Shown here piece after piece: positions 56,409 to 64,000 of a stretch of 64,000 nucleotides of DNA. Each line of letters opens with the position of its first letter. The stretch's first letter is position 1. A model generated the notes under the pieces. It made no database searches, was not told the origin of the DNA, and was given only the letters and a program-made list of their open reading frames with translations. The stretch is from positions 1 to 64,000 of the forward strand of contig JADJUP010000039.1 of NCBI GenBank assembly GCA_016716965.1. Direction: 5' to 3'. This stretch comes from Sulfuritalea sp. (GTDB lineage Bacteria > Pseudomonadota > Gammaproteobacteria > Burkholderiales > Rhodocyclaceae). Made by a program: the position numbers and the translations under genes.

Positions 56409-57851
56409 TTACAGTCCGGCCATGGCCAGGTACTTCATCTCCAGGTATTCCTCGATGCCGTGGCGCGAACCTTCGCGGCCCAGTCCGGACTGCTTGATGC
56501 CGCCAAATGGCGCGACCTCGTTGGAAATCATCCCGGAATTGATGCCGACCATGCCGTAGTCGAGCGCCTCGCCCACGCGCCAGGCGCGCGCTATGTCGCG
56601 ACTGTAGAAATAGGCGGCGAGCCCGAATTCGGTGTCGTTGGCCATGCGCACCGCCTCGGCCTCGTCCTTGAAGCTGAAGATCGGTGCCACCGGACCGAAG
56701 ATTTCCTCGCGCGCCAGGCGCATCGCCGGCGTCGCGCCCGCGATCACGGTCGGCTCGAAAAAGGTGCCGCCGCGCGCATGGCGCTTGCCGCCGCAGACCA
56801 CGCGGGCGCCCTTCGCCAGCGCATCGGCCAGCAGTTCCTCGACCTTGGCCAGTCCCGCACCGTCAATCAGCGGCCCCTGCGTCACGCCCTCCTCCGTGCC
56901 TTCGCCCACCTTGAGCCCGGCCACGGCGGCAGCCAGTTTCTGCGCGAAGGCCTCCTGCACGCCCTCCTGCACGAGGAAGCGGTTGGTACAGACGCAGGTC
57001 TGCCCGGTATTGCGATACTTCGACAGCATCGCCCCGGCGACCGCCGCATCCAGGTCGGCGTCGTCGAAGACGATGAAGGGCGCGTTGCCGCCGAGTTCCA
57101 GCGACAGTTTCTTGATGGTCGGGGCGCACTGCGCCATCAGCAGGCGCCCGACTTCGGTCGATCCGGTGAACGAGAGCTTCAGCACTTTCGGGTTCGAGGT
57201 CAGTTCGCCGCCGATCGCCGCGGGTTCGCCGGTCACGATGTTGAGCACCCCGGCCGGAATCCCGGCCTGCTGTCCGAGCCAGGCCAGCGCCAGCGCGGAA
57301 AGCGGCGTCTGCTCGGCCGGCTTGACCACCATGGTGCAACCGGCCGCCAGTGCCGGCGCCACCTTGCGCGTGATCATTGCCGCCGGAAAATTCCACGGCG
57401 TGATCGCGGCGCAGACGCCAACCGGCTGCTTCAACACGATGAGTCGGCGGTCGGCCAACGGCGAGGGAATCACCTCGCCATATACGCGCCGCGCCTCTTC
57501 GGCGAACCATTCGATGAAGGATGCCGCATAGGCGATCTCGCCGCGGGCCTCGGCCAGCGGCTTGCCCTGCTCGGCCGTCATCAGCCGCGCCAGGTCCTCC
57601 TGGTGTTCCATCATCAGCTCGAACCAGCGCCTGAGTATCTTCGCCCGCTCCGCAGCCGTCTTCGCCCGCCACGGGTGAAAGGCCGCCTGCGCCGCATCGA
57701 TCGCGCGTCGCGTCTCGGCGGCCCCGAAACTCGGCACCGAACCGACCAGGTCACCGTTAGCCGGATTGCGCACCTCGATGCTGGCGCCGGTAGCGGCCAG
57801 CCACTCGCCGCCGATCAGGCAGGCATTGCGCAGGAGTTCGGGATTCTTCAT
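56409..57851 (-). CDS. gabD: NAD(P)-dependent succinate-semialdehyde dehydrogenase
   Basis: 480 aa aldehyde dehydrogenase. Catalytic Cys in NTGQTCVCTNRFLV, general-base Glu in LSLELGGNAPF, and the cofactor motif SFTGSTEVGRLL. Closest to the GabD/succinate-semialdehyde group. The HpaI aldolase gene lies 183 bp upstream on the same strand; that aldolase yields succinate semialdehyde, which this enzyme would oxidise to succinate. Confidence 0.92.
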   Translation of the reverse strand: MKNPELLRNACLIGGEWLAATGASIEVRNPANGDLVGSVPSFGAAETRRAIDAAQAAFHPWRAKTAAERAKILRRWFELMMEHQEDLARLMTAEQGKPLAEARGEIAYAASFIEWFAEEARRVYGEVIPSPLADRRLIVLKQPVGVCAAITPWNFPAAMITRKVAPALAAGCTMVVKPAEQTPLSALALAWLGQQAGIPAGVLNIVTGEPAAIGGELTSNPKVLKLSFTGSTEVGRLLMAQCAPTIKKLSLELGGNAPFIVFDDADLDAAVAGAMLSKYRNTGQTCVCTNRFLVQEGVQEAFAQKLAAAVAGLKVGEGTEEGVTQGPLIDGAGLAKVEELLADALAKGARVVCGGKRHARGGTFFEPTVIAGATPAMRLAREEIFGPVAPIFSFKDEAEAVRMANDTEFGLAAYFYSRDIARAWRVGEALDYGMVGINSGMISNEVAPFGGIKQSGLGREGSRHGIEEYLEMKYLAMAGL

Positions 57852-58034
57852 GGCAGGCTTTCTTTGAGTCGGGAGAGGGCGGATTTTGCCGCATTGCCCG
57901 TAAGCGCGGTAGTACCGTCGGAAGTCGGCGCTGGCGGTACGGCGATTGCAGAAGCATTTTCAGGTCTGCAACGCCGGCGTGGTGCCGCTGGCCAGCGCGA
58001 TATGCCGTGTCGCCGGCGCCGACTTTTGTCGGGT
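57852..58034. repeat. Paired inverted copies of the intergenic repeat (BIME-like), copies 4 and 5
   Basis: Copy 4 at 57921-57944 (plus orientation) and copy 5 at 58004-58027 (minus orientation) face each other across about 60 bp. That interval contains a further small hairpin, TCTGCA with TGCAGA (57946-57968). The arrangement resembles BIME structures made of two inverted REP units. Confidence 0.6.
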
Positions 58035-58823
58035 TCAGCTTACGGCGCCGGCCCCGCCGTCGCGGAACGCGGCAGCAAGTTTGACGGCCGCATTGCGCAG
58101 CAGCGTGGTGTCACCGCCGACGGCGATGAAGCTGGCGCCGCAATCGCGGTAGCGCCGCGCCAGCATCGGGTCGGCGACGAACACGCCGGCGGCTTTGCCC
58201 GACGCGGCGATGCGCCCCAACGCGTCCTCGATGGCCGACCGGACTTCCGGATGGCCGGAGTCGCCGGGATGGCCGAGCGATGCGGCGAGGTCGGCGGGAC
58301 CGATGAAGGCGGCATCGACGCCGTCCACGGCGAGGATCGCATCGAGGTTTTGCAGCGCCGCTCGGGTTTCGATCTGCACCACCAGGCAGACTTCGTCATT
58401 GGCATGTCGTACGTAGCCCTCGACGCCGTTCCAGCATGCCGCCCGCGCCATCGAGGAGGCGACGCCGCGTATTCCCTGCGGCGGATAGCGCATGGCGCGC
58501 ACCAGCGCCCCGGCCTGCTCTTCATTGTCGACCAGCGGCAGCATCAGGGTCTGCGCGCCGATGTCCAGGTACTGCTTGATCAGCGCCGGATCATGGTTCA
58601 TCGGGCGCACCAGCAGTTGCGGCGGATACGGCGCCGCTGCCTGCAATTGCGGCAGAACGCTGGCTGGACTGTTGGGCGAGTGTTCGGCGTCGATCACCAG
58701 CCAGTCGAAGCCCGCGCTGGCGAGTATCTCCATGCTGTAGTGGCTGGCGAGGCCGACGAACAGCCCGACTTGGAGGCGTTTGTCGCGCAGGCGCTGCTTG
58801 AAAAGGTTCGATGGCATGTCCAT
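58035..58823 (-). CDS. hpaI: HpcH/HpaI aldolase
   Basis: 262 aa class II pyruvate-dependent aldolase. Catalytic His in DAEHSPN, Arg in LLVRPMN, metal-binding Glu in VVQIETRAALQN and Asp in IGPADLAASLG. Cleaves 4-hydroxy-2-oxo acids (for example 4-hydroxy-2-oxoheptanedioate) to pyruvate and succinate semialdehyde, matching the adjacent SSADH. No other homoprotocatechuate-pathway genes are here, so the natural substrate is open. Confidence 0.9.
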   Translation of the reverse strand: MDMPSNLFKQRLRDKRLQVGLFVGLASHYSMEILASAGFDWLVIDAEHSPNSPASVLPQLQAAAPYPPQLLVRPMNHDPALIKQYLDIGAQTLMLPLVDNEEQAGALVRAMRYPPQGIRGVASSMARAACWNGVEGYVRHANDEVCLVVQIETRAALQNLDAILAVDGVDAAFIGPADLAASLGHPGDSGHPEVRSAIEDALGRIAASGKAAGVFVADPMLARRYRDCGASFIAVGGDTTLLRNAAVKLAAAFRDGGAGAVS

Positions 58824-58829
58824 GGCGGG

Positions 58830-59744
58830 CTATCCGAGTTCGAGTCCGAGGTCCCAATAAGGTTCGGGACCAAGGCGGGTGGCAAGGAAATCGACGAAGC
58901 TGCGTACCCGTTGCGGTACGAAGCGATTGCCGGGAAACACCGCGAACATGTCCAGCAGGGGCAGCGGATAGCCCTTGAGGATGGGCACCAGGGTACCCGC
59001 GCGTATGGCCTCGGCGACGATGAAGGTCGGGCCATAGAGGATGCCCATGCCCCGCAGTGCGGCTTCCAGCAACGCGTTGCCGTTGTTGGCGGTGATCGGC
59101 CCGCGTATCTCGACGGCATGCGGCAGGCCGTCGACCAGGAAGGTCCAGCTGCTGCGCGAGGTCAGCGAATAGGCCAGGCAGGCGTGCTGCGTCAACTCGT
59201 CGGGATGCCGGGGCTCGCCGTGCTGCCGCAGGTAGGCCGGGGCAGCGGCGACCACCGAGCGGCAAGTCGTCAGCTGCCGCGCCACCGTGGTCTCCGGCAG
59301 GCGGTCGGTGATGCGCAGGCCGAGGTCCATGCCCTCCTCGATGAGATTGACGCGCCTGTCGTTGAAGTCGAGGTCGATGCGGATGTCGGGATGCGCCTGT
59401 GAAAAATCCAGGATCAGCGAGGTCAGGTGCAGCAGGCCGAAAGAGAGCGGCACCGTGGTGCGGATAGTGCCGCGCAAGGTCTGCCGTTCGCCGGCGAGGC
59501 CCCCTTCGGCCTCGGCGATGCGGTCGAGTATGGCGCGGCATTCTTCGAGGTAGGTCGCGCCCGCTTCGGTCAACGACAGGCGCCGCGTGCTGCGCGCCAT
59601 CAGCTTGACGCCGAGGTGCGCTTCCAGCGCGGCGATCTGTCGTGTTACCGCCGAACGCGCGACATTCATCTGGTCAGCCACCGCCGTAAAGCTGCCGGCC
59701 TCGGCCACCCTGACAAACGCCTGCATTGCCGCCAAACGGTCCAT
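58830..59744 (-). CDS. LysR-family transcriptional regulator
   Basis: 304 aa from ATG 59744. N-terminal winged HTH (AVADQMNVARSAVTRQIAAL, about 18-37) and a C-terminal substrate-binding domain (about 88-290). 6 bp upstream of hpaI on the same strand, so it probably controls the hpaI-gabD pathway. Divergent from dsbA. Confidence 0.92.
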   Translation of the reverse strand: MDRLAAMQAFVRVAEAGSFTAVADQMNVARSAVTRQIAALEAHLGVKLMARSTRRLSLTEAGATYLEECRAILDRIAEAEGGLAGERQTLRGTIRTTVPLSFGLLHLTSLILDFSQAHPDIRIDLDFNDRRVNLIEEGMDLGLRITDRLPETTVARQLTTCRSVVAAAPAYLRQHGEPRHPDELTQHACLAYSLTSRSSWTFLVDGLPHAVEIRGPITANNGNALLEAALRGMGILYGPTFIVAEAIRAGTLVPILKGYPLPLLDMFAVFPGNRFVPQRVRSFVDFLATRLGPEPYWDLGLELG

Positions 59745-59889
59745 CGCTCTCACTCCATCGATCCGGCTGGCCCGAAAGCCGGGCAGAGTCCGGTAGCTCC
59801 GGCCAAAGCCAAATTTGTCACTCTTTTATCATTGTATGGGGAACGCTGTCTTACAATTCCGCTCCAAGCATTTTTCCACGGAGATTCTC

Positions 59890-60534
59890 ATGAAGAAACT
59901 GGTTGCCCTGCTGTTTGCCGCCCTCCTTCCCGCGCTGCTCGCGCCCAGCCTTGGCCATGCCGCCGAACCGCAGGCCGGCAAGGAATACAAGGCCATCACC
60001 CCGCCGCTCGCCAGCCCCAAGGACAAGATCGAGGTCGTCGAGTTCTTTTCGTACGGCTGCAATCATTGCAACGATTTCCATCCGATCATCAGCAAATGGG
60101 CCGCCAGCCTGCCCAAGGACGTGAGCTTTCGCCGGATTCCGGTGAGTTTCGGACGTCCCGAATGGGCACGCCTGTCGCGCATTTACTACGCGCTGGAAGC
60201 TACCGGCGATCTCGCCAAGCTGGACGCCGCAGTCTTCATCGCCATCCATGAACAGCGCATCGCCTTCAAGACCGACGAGGCTGTGGTCTCCTGGGCCGCC
60301 AGCAAGGGCGTCGACGGCAAAAAGTTCGCAGATGCGATGTCTGCATTCTCGATGCAAAGCCGGGTGCAACGCGCCGACGCCGATGCCGGTGCCGCACGAA
60401 TCGGAGGAGTACCATCGATCGCCGTCGACGGCCGCTTCCTGGTCAACAACGAGTCCGCCAGCAGCTACCAGGACCTGCTGAAGATCACCGACGCCATCGT
60501 TGAAAAGGTGCGCAAGGAGCGCAAGGGCAAGTAA
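59890..60534 (+). CDS. dsbA: Thiol:disulfide interchange protein DsbA
   Basis: 214 aa from ATG 59890. Signal peptide 1-24 (cleavage after HAA). Active site FFSYGCNHCND (C57, C60) and cis-Pro in RIGGVPSIAV. Introduces disulfides in the periplasm. CACGGAGA upstream of the start; dsbB follows immediately. Confidence 0.95.
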   Translation: MKKLVALLFAALLPALLAPSLGHAAEPQAGKEYKAITPPLASPKDKIEVVEFFSYGCNHCNDFHPIISKWAASLPKDVSFRRIPVSFGRPEWARLSRIYYALEATGDLAKLDAAVFIAIHEQRIAFKTDEAVVSWAASKGVDGKKFADAMSAFSMQSRVQRADADAGAARIGGVPSIAVDGRFLVNNESASSYQDLLKITDAIVEKVRKERKGK

Positions 60535-61038
60535 GTGACGCCCCTGCTGTCCACCCTGCTTGCTCCGCGCGGGCTGTTCGCCATCACGGGCGGTACCGCG
60601 CTGGGGCTGGTCGCCGGCGGCGTGGTGCTGGCCCAGACGCTGAACCTTGCCGCCTGCCCGCTGTGCATCCTGCAGCGCATGCTCTACCTGCTGCTTGCGC
60701 TCGAAGCCGGCGCTGCCTGGATGTTTTCCGGCGCAACGCTGCCGCGACGCCTGATGGCACTCGTGATGATCGCAACGGCAGCGACCGGGGTCTGGATCGC
60801 GGCCTACCAGACCTGGCTGCAGCGTTTCGCCAAGGGAGTGAGTTGCACGGCCGACCAGCCCTGGTGGGAACATTTCGTAAATTGGGCCGGCGCGCAATGG
60901 CCATTGATGTTCGAGGCCTCCGGCATGTGCTCCGAAGCCGGCTGGAAATTCCTCGGACTGTCCATCGCCGAATGGTCGCTGATGGCCTTCACCACCATGA
61001 CCGTGGCGATGCTGGTGGCGTTGCTGCGCAAAGCCTGA
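60535..61038 (+). CDS. dsbB: Disulfide bond formation protein DsbB
   Basis: 167 aa, GTG start directly after the dsbA stop. Four membrane helices; first Cys pair CPLC (C41, C44), second C104 and C132 in the periplasmic loop (GVSCTADQP, GMCSE). Reoxidises DsbA and passes electrons to quinone. Adjacent dsbA-dsbB supports a full oxidative pathway, which also serves c-type cytochrome maturation. Confidence 0.94.
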   Translation: MTPLLSTLLAPRGLFAITGGTALGLVAGGVVLAQTLNLAACPLCILQRMLYLLLALEAGAAWMFSGATLPRRLMALVMIATAATGVWIAAYQTWLQRFAKGVSCTADQPWWEHFVNWAGAQWPLMFEASGMCSEAGWKFLGLSIAEWSLMAFTTMTVAMLVALLRKA

Positions 61039-61090
61039 CGCGAATGCGCCGAGGCGCCGGCGCCAGCGCGCCGCGTCCCTTTGGGCTCTT

Positions 61091-62029
61091 TCAGCGGTTC
61101 TTCTGCCCGATCATCCGCTGGTACAAAGCAAGCGACTCGCCGACGATGCCACGGCGAAAAGCCAGCACGCAGATGACGAAGATCGCCCCCATGATCACGG
61201 TGACCAGCGAGCCTACCTTGTCGGCCAGTTCGTTCTGCAGGGTAACGATGACGGTCGCCCCGACCACCGGGCCGAACACCGTGCCCATGCCGCCCAGCAG
61301 CGTCATCAGCACCACCTCCCCCGAGGTGTGCCAATGGGCGTCGGTCAGCGTGGCAAACTTGAACACCAGGGTTTTGGTCGCGCCGGCGAGGCCGGCCAAC
61401 CCGGCCGACAGCACGAAGGCCAGCAGCTTGTACTTCGCCACGTCGTAGCCGAGCGAAATCGCGCGCGGCTCGTTCTCGCGGATGGCCTTGAGGATCTGGC
61501 CGAAGGGCGAGTGGATGGTGCGCTGGATCAGCCAAAAGGATCCCGCGAAAATCGCCAGCACGAGATAGTAAAGATTGATGTCGTCGGCCAGGTCGAGGCC
61601 GAACAGCGTGCCGCGCGGCACGCCCTGCAGGCCGTCCTCGCCGCCGGTAAAGGGCGCCTGGAGGAAGAGGAAGAACACCATTTGCGCCAGCGCCAGCGTC
61701 ACCATCGCGAAATAAATGCCCTGGCGGCGAATGGCAAGGCTGCCAATGGCCCAGCCCAGCAGCGTCGCCGCGCCGGTGCCGGCCAGCAGGCCGAGCAGGG
61801 TCGGCAACTCCCACACCTTCAGGGCATGGCCGGTGACATAGGCCGCACTGCCAAGGAACACTGCATGGCCGAAGGACAGCAGTCCCGTATAGCCGAGCAG
61901 AAGGTTGAAGGCGCAGGCGAACAGCGCGAAGCACAGGACCTTCATCACGAGGATCGGGTAGATGAACATGGGCGCCAGCAACAGCAGGCCAAGCCCGATC
62001 AGGTAGGCGATGCTGACGCGCCGGCTCAT
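61091..62029 (-). CDS. livM: Branched-chain amino acid ABC transporter permease LivM
   Basis: 312 aa, start at ATG 62029 (overlap with livH by 4 bp); the frame is open further upstream but the family N-terminus supports this start. About ten hydrophobic segments with FNLLLGYTGLLSFGHAVF and IRENEPRAISLGYDVAKYK (EAA-like loop contacting the ATPase). Permease for a Liv-type importer. Confidence 0.94.
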   Translation of the reverse strand: MSRRVSIAYLIGLGLLLLAPMFIYPILVMKVLCFALFACAFNLLLGYTGLLSFGHAVFLGSAAYVTGHALKVWELPTLLGLLAGTGAATLLGWAIGSLAIRRQGIYFAMVTLALAQMVFFLFLQAPFTGGEDGLQGVPRGTLFGLDLADDINLYYLVLAIFAGSFWLIQRTIHSPFGQILKAIRENEPRAISLGYDVAKYKLLAFVLSAGLAGLAGATKTLVFKFATLTDAHWHTSGEVVLMTLLGGMGTVFGPVVGATVIVTLQNELADKVGSLVTVIMGAIFVICVLAFRRGIVGESLALYQRMIGQKNR

Positions 62030-62913
62030 TTTTCCCTCCCGAACAGGCCGGCCGGGCGGATCATGAGTACCACCGCCATGATCATGAATACCACGGTGGC
62101 GCTCGCCTCGGGCCAGAACACCTTGGTCATGCCCTCGATGATGCCCAGGCCTAACCCTGTCACTACCGAGCCGAGAATCGAACCCATGCCGCCGATGACC
62201 ACCACGGCAAACACGACGATGATCAGGTTGGAGCCCATCAGCGGCCCGACCTGGGAGGCCGGGGCGGCCAACACGCCGGCAAAACCGGCAAGGCCGACGC
62301 CAAAGCCGTAGGTCAGCATCACCATCAGGGGCACGTTGATGCCGAAGGCCTGCGTCAGTTTCGGATTCTCCGTGGCGGCGCGCAGGTAGGCGCCCAGCCG
62401 CGTCTTCTCGATCATGTACCAGGTCAACAGGCAGACCGTCAGCGAAGCGACGACTATCCACGCGCGATACTTGGGCAGGAACATGAAACCGAGGTTGAAA
62501 GCACCCGACAATTCCTCTGGTATCGAATACGGCTGGCCGGCAACGCCGTACAGATCGCGGAACAAGCCCTCGATCATCAACGCCAGGCCAAAGGTCAACA
62601 GCAGGCCGTAGAGGTGGTCGAGCTTGTACAGCCATTGCAGCATCAGTCGCTCGATGACGATGCCAATCAGTCCTACGCAGATTGGCGCCAGCACCAGCGA
62701 CCACCAATAGCCGACTCCCAGATACTCAAGAAAAATCCACGCCAGCATGGCGCCCGTCATGTAGAGGGCGCCATGGGCGAAGTTGATGATGTTCAGCATG
62801 CCGAAAATCACGGCAAGACCCAGGCTCAGGACAGCATAGAAGGACCCGTTGACCAGCCCGAGCATGAGCTGGCCAAACAGGGCCTGAATCGGTACGCCGA
62901 AAATCTCCGTCAT
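62026..62913 (-). CDS. livH: Branched-chain amino acid ABC transporter permease LivH
   Basis: 295 aa with about eight hydrophobic segments; signatures LVNGSFYAVLSLGLAVIFGM and RAATENPKLTQAFGIN (EAA-like loop). Coupled to livM; 28 bp downstream of the binding-protein gene. Confidence 0.94.
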   Translation of the reverse strand: MTEIFGVPIQALFGQLMLGLVNGSFYAVLSLGLAVIFGMLNIINFAHGALYMTGAMLAWIFLEYLGVGYWWSLVLAPICVGLIGIVIERLMLQWLYKLDHLYGLLLTFGLALMIEGLFRDLYGVAGQPYSIPEELSGAFNLGFMFLPKYRAWIVVASLTVCLLTWYMIEKTRLGAYLRAATENPKLTQAFGINVPLMVMLTYGFGVGLAGFAGVLAAPASQVGPLMGSNLIIVVFAVVVIGGMGSILGSVVTGLGLGIIEGMTKVFWPEASATVVFMIMAVVLMIRPAGLFGREK

Positions 62914-62941
62914 GCAAACATCCCCTGCAGCAGCAGCCCGC

Positions 62942-64000
62942 TTACTTTTTTGCCACGGCGGCGCAGCGCGACAGCGCCATCGGCTGGAAAGCCTCCGCGG
63001 CGGGAATCACCTGCTTCACGTTGTAGTAGTCCCACGGCTCCTTCGACTCGCTCTGTTTCTTTACCTCGACCAGGTACATATCGTGGATCATGCGGCCGTC
63101 GTCGCGAATCTTGCCGCCCTTGGCGAAGGCATCGTTGATCGGCGTCGCCTTCATCTGCTTCATCACGGCCGCGGTGTCGTCGGTCCCGGCCGCCTGCACG
63201 GCCTTCAGGTAGTGCAGTACGGCCGAATAGGTGCCGGCCGGCAGCATGTTGGGCATGCCCTTGTGCTTGCTGAAGAAGCGGCGGCTGAATTCGCGCGTTT
63301 CCTTGTTCAGGTTCCAGTAGAAGCCCTCTGTGAACATCATGCCTTGCGTGGTCGGCAGGCCGAGCGCGTGAATGTCGACAATGGTGGTCAACAGGCCGAC
63401 GACGGTCTGGTTCTTGGTCAGGCCAAACTCGTTTGCCGCCTTGATCGAGTTGATGGTGTCGCCACCGGCGTTGGCAAGGCCGACCACCTTGGCCTTCGAC
63501 GCCTGGGCCTGGAGCAGGAAGGACGAAAAGTCCGAGGCATTCAGCGGATGGCGCACGGCGCCGAGCACCTTGCCGCCCATCGCCTTGACGGCGTCCGAGG
63601 TGTCCTTTTCCAGCGAATGCCCGAAAGCATAGTCGGCGGTAAGGAAGAACCAGCTGTCCTTGCCCTGCTTGGTCACCGCCTTGCCCGGGCCGTTGGCCAG
63701 CGCGTAGGTGTCATAGACGTAATGCACCACGTTGTTCGGCGCACAGTCCTCGTTGGTCAGGCGCGTCGACGCGGCACCGGTATTCAGCATGATCTTGTTC
63801 TTTTCGGTGGTGACCTTGGCCACCGCGATCGCCACGCCGGAGTTCAGCACGTCGGTGACCATGTCCACGCCCTGCGTGTCATACCACTCGCGCACCTTGT
63901 TGGAACCCACGTCGGCCTTGTTCTGGTGGTCGGCTGAGACCAGTTCGATCTTGAATTTTGGCTTGAACTGCGCCTTGAAATCCTCGATGGCCATTTCGGC
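62942..64000 (-). CDS. livK: Branched-chain amino acid ABC transporter substrate-binding protein, 5' end off window
   Basis: Periplasmic leucine/isoleucine/valine-type binding protein (Peripla_BP_6). The C-terminal ~350 residues are present (from AEMAIEDFKAQF to AAVAKK); the signal peptide and first part lie beyond base 64000. Features: YAFGHSLEKDTSDAVKAMGG, LANAGGDTINSIKAANEFGL. The two ATPase genes (livG, livF) are not in the window; they may be upstream beyond the edge. Confidence 0.92.
   Translation of the reverse strand, partial: AEMAIEDFKAQFKPKFKIELVSADHQNKADVGSNKVREWYDTQGVDMVTDVLNSGVAIAVAKVTTEKNKIMLNTGAASTRLTNEDCAPNNVVHYVYDTYALANGPGKAVTKQGKDSWFFLTADYAFGHSLEKDTSDAVKAMGGKVLGAVRHPLNASDFSSFLLQAQASKAKVVGLANAGGDTINSIKAANEFGLTKNQTVVGLLTTIVDIHALGLPTTQGMMFTEGFYWNLNKETREFSRRFFSKHKGMPNMLPAGTYSAVLHYLKAVQAAGTDDTAAVMKQMKATPINDAFAKGGKIRDDGRMIHDMYLVEVKKQSESKEPWDYYNVKQVIPAAEAFQPMALSRCAAVAKK

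Noticed and set aside
56370..59402. 1010-aa open frame antisense to gabD, hpaI and lysR
   Set aside because: Spans three well-supported genes and their intergenic repeats; composition typical of a reverse-strand shadow.

Overview
The window reads as chromosomal DNA of a high-GC betaproteobacterium, most likely a Rhodocyclales or Sterolibacteriaceae-type respiratory organism. I infer this from gene orders typical of that class: sdhCDAB-sdhE-gltA-sucA, a GntR regulator divergent from mdh-citE-like-acnB, smc-zipA-ligA, and ispF/ispD near mfd. No rRNA, tRNA, CRISPR array, insertion sequence or prophage was seen.

Layout. 1-13.6 kb is the TCA-cycle block: sucA (frame broken at five places as read), gltA, sdhE, sdhBADC on the minus strand, then a GntR/UTRA regulator divergent from mdh, a HpcH/CitE-family lyase and acnB on the plus strand. 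13.7-20.7 kb holds small stress or envelope genes (DUF2934, PAS, two small exported proteins), an OmpR/EnvZ pair with a group II truncated globin, a PerM/AI-2E permease, a cyclic-nucleotide-binding protein, thpR and ispF. 20.8-28.6 kb is the most distinctive region: a minus-strand multiheme cluster (monoheme c, NapC/CymA-like tetraheme, MtrA/MtoA/DmsE-like decaheme, MtrB/PioB-like outer-membrane barrel, and an internally duplicated tetraheme protein; 19 CxxCH sites in all) with a divergent NarX/NarL-like two-component pair. This looks like an electron conduit through the outer membrane without an MtrC/OmcA surface cytochrome, closest in composition to Mto/Pio systems.

28.6-35.6 kb holds a thioredoxin-like gene with ispD, a DUF4010/MgtC-type membrane protein, an AmmeMemoRadiSam set (AmrB-AmrA fusion plus AmrS), VanZ-like and GNAT genes, and a double-domain rhodanese. 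35.8-51.4 kb is mostly housekeeping: mfd, aroG, a DUF1015 gene, an HU protein with a lysine/alanine/proline tail, and a tightly coupled minus-strand run smc-zipA-ligA-ORF6N-galU-hpt, with queF divergent from smc. 51.5-64 kb contains an orphan solute-binding protein next to a membrane GGDEF-EAL protein, a LysE exporter, an SSADH/HpaI/LysR set, dsbA-dsbB, and livM-livH-livK (livK runs off the window).

A dispersed intergenic palindromic repeat (five copies, two of them head-to-head at about 57.9-58.0 kb) lies across the window. The multiheme cluster sits between ispF and ispD, and the Amr region between ispD and mfd, so accessory modules appear to have been placed into an otherwise conserved neighbourhood.
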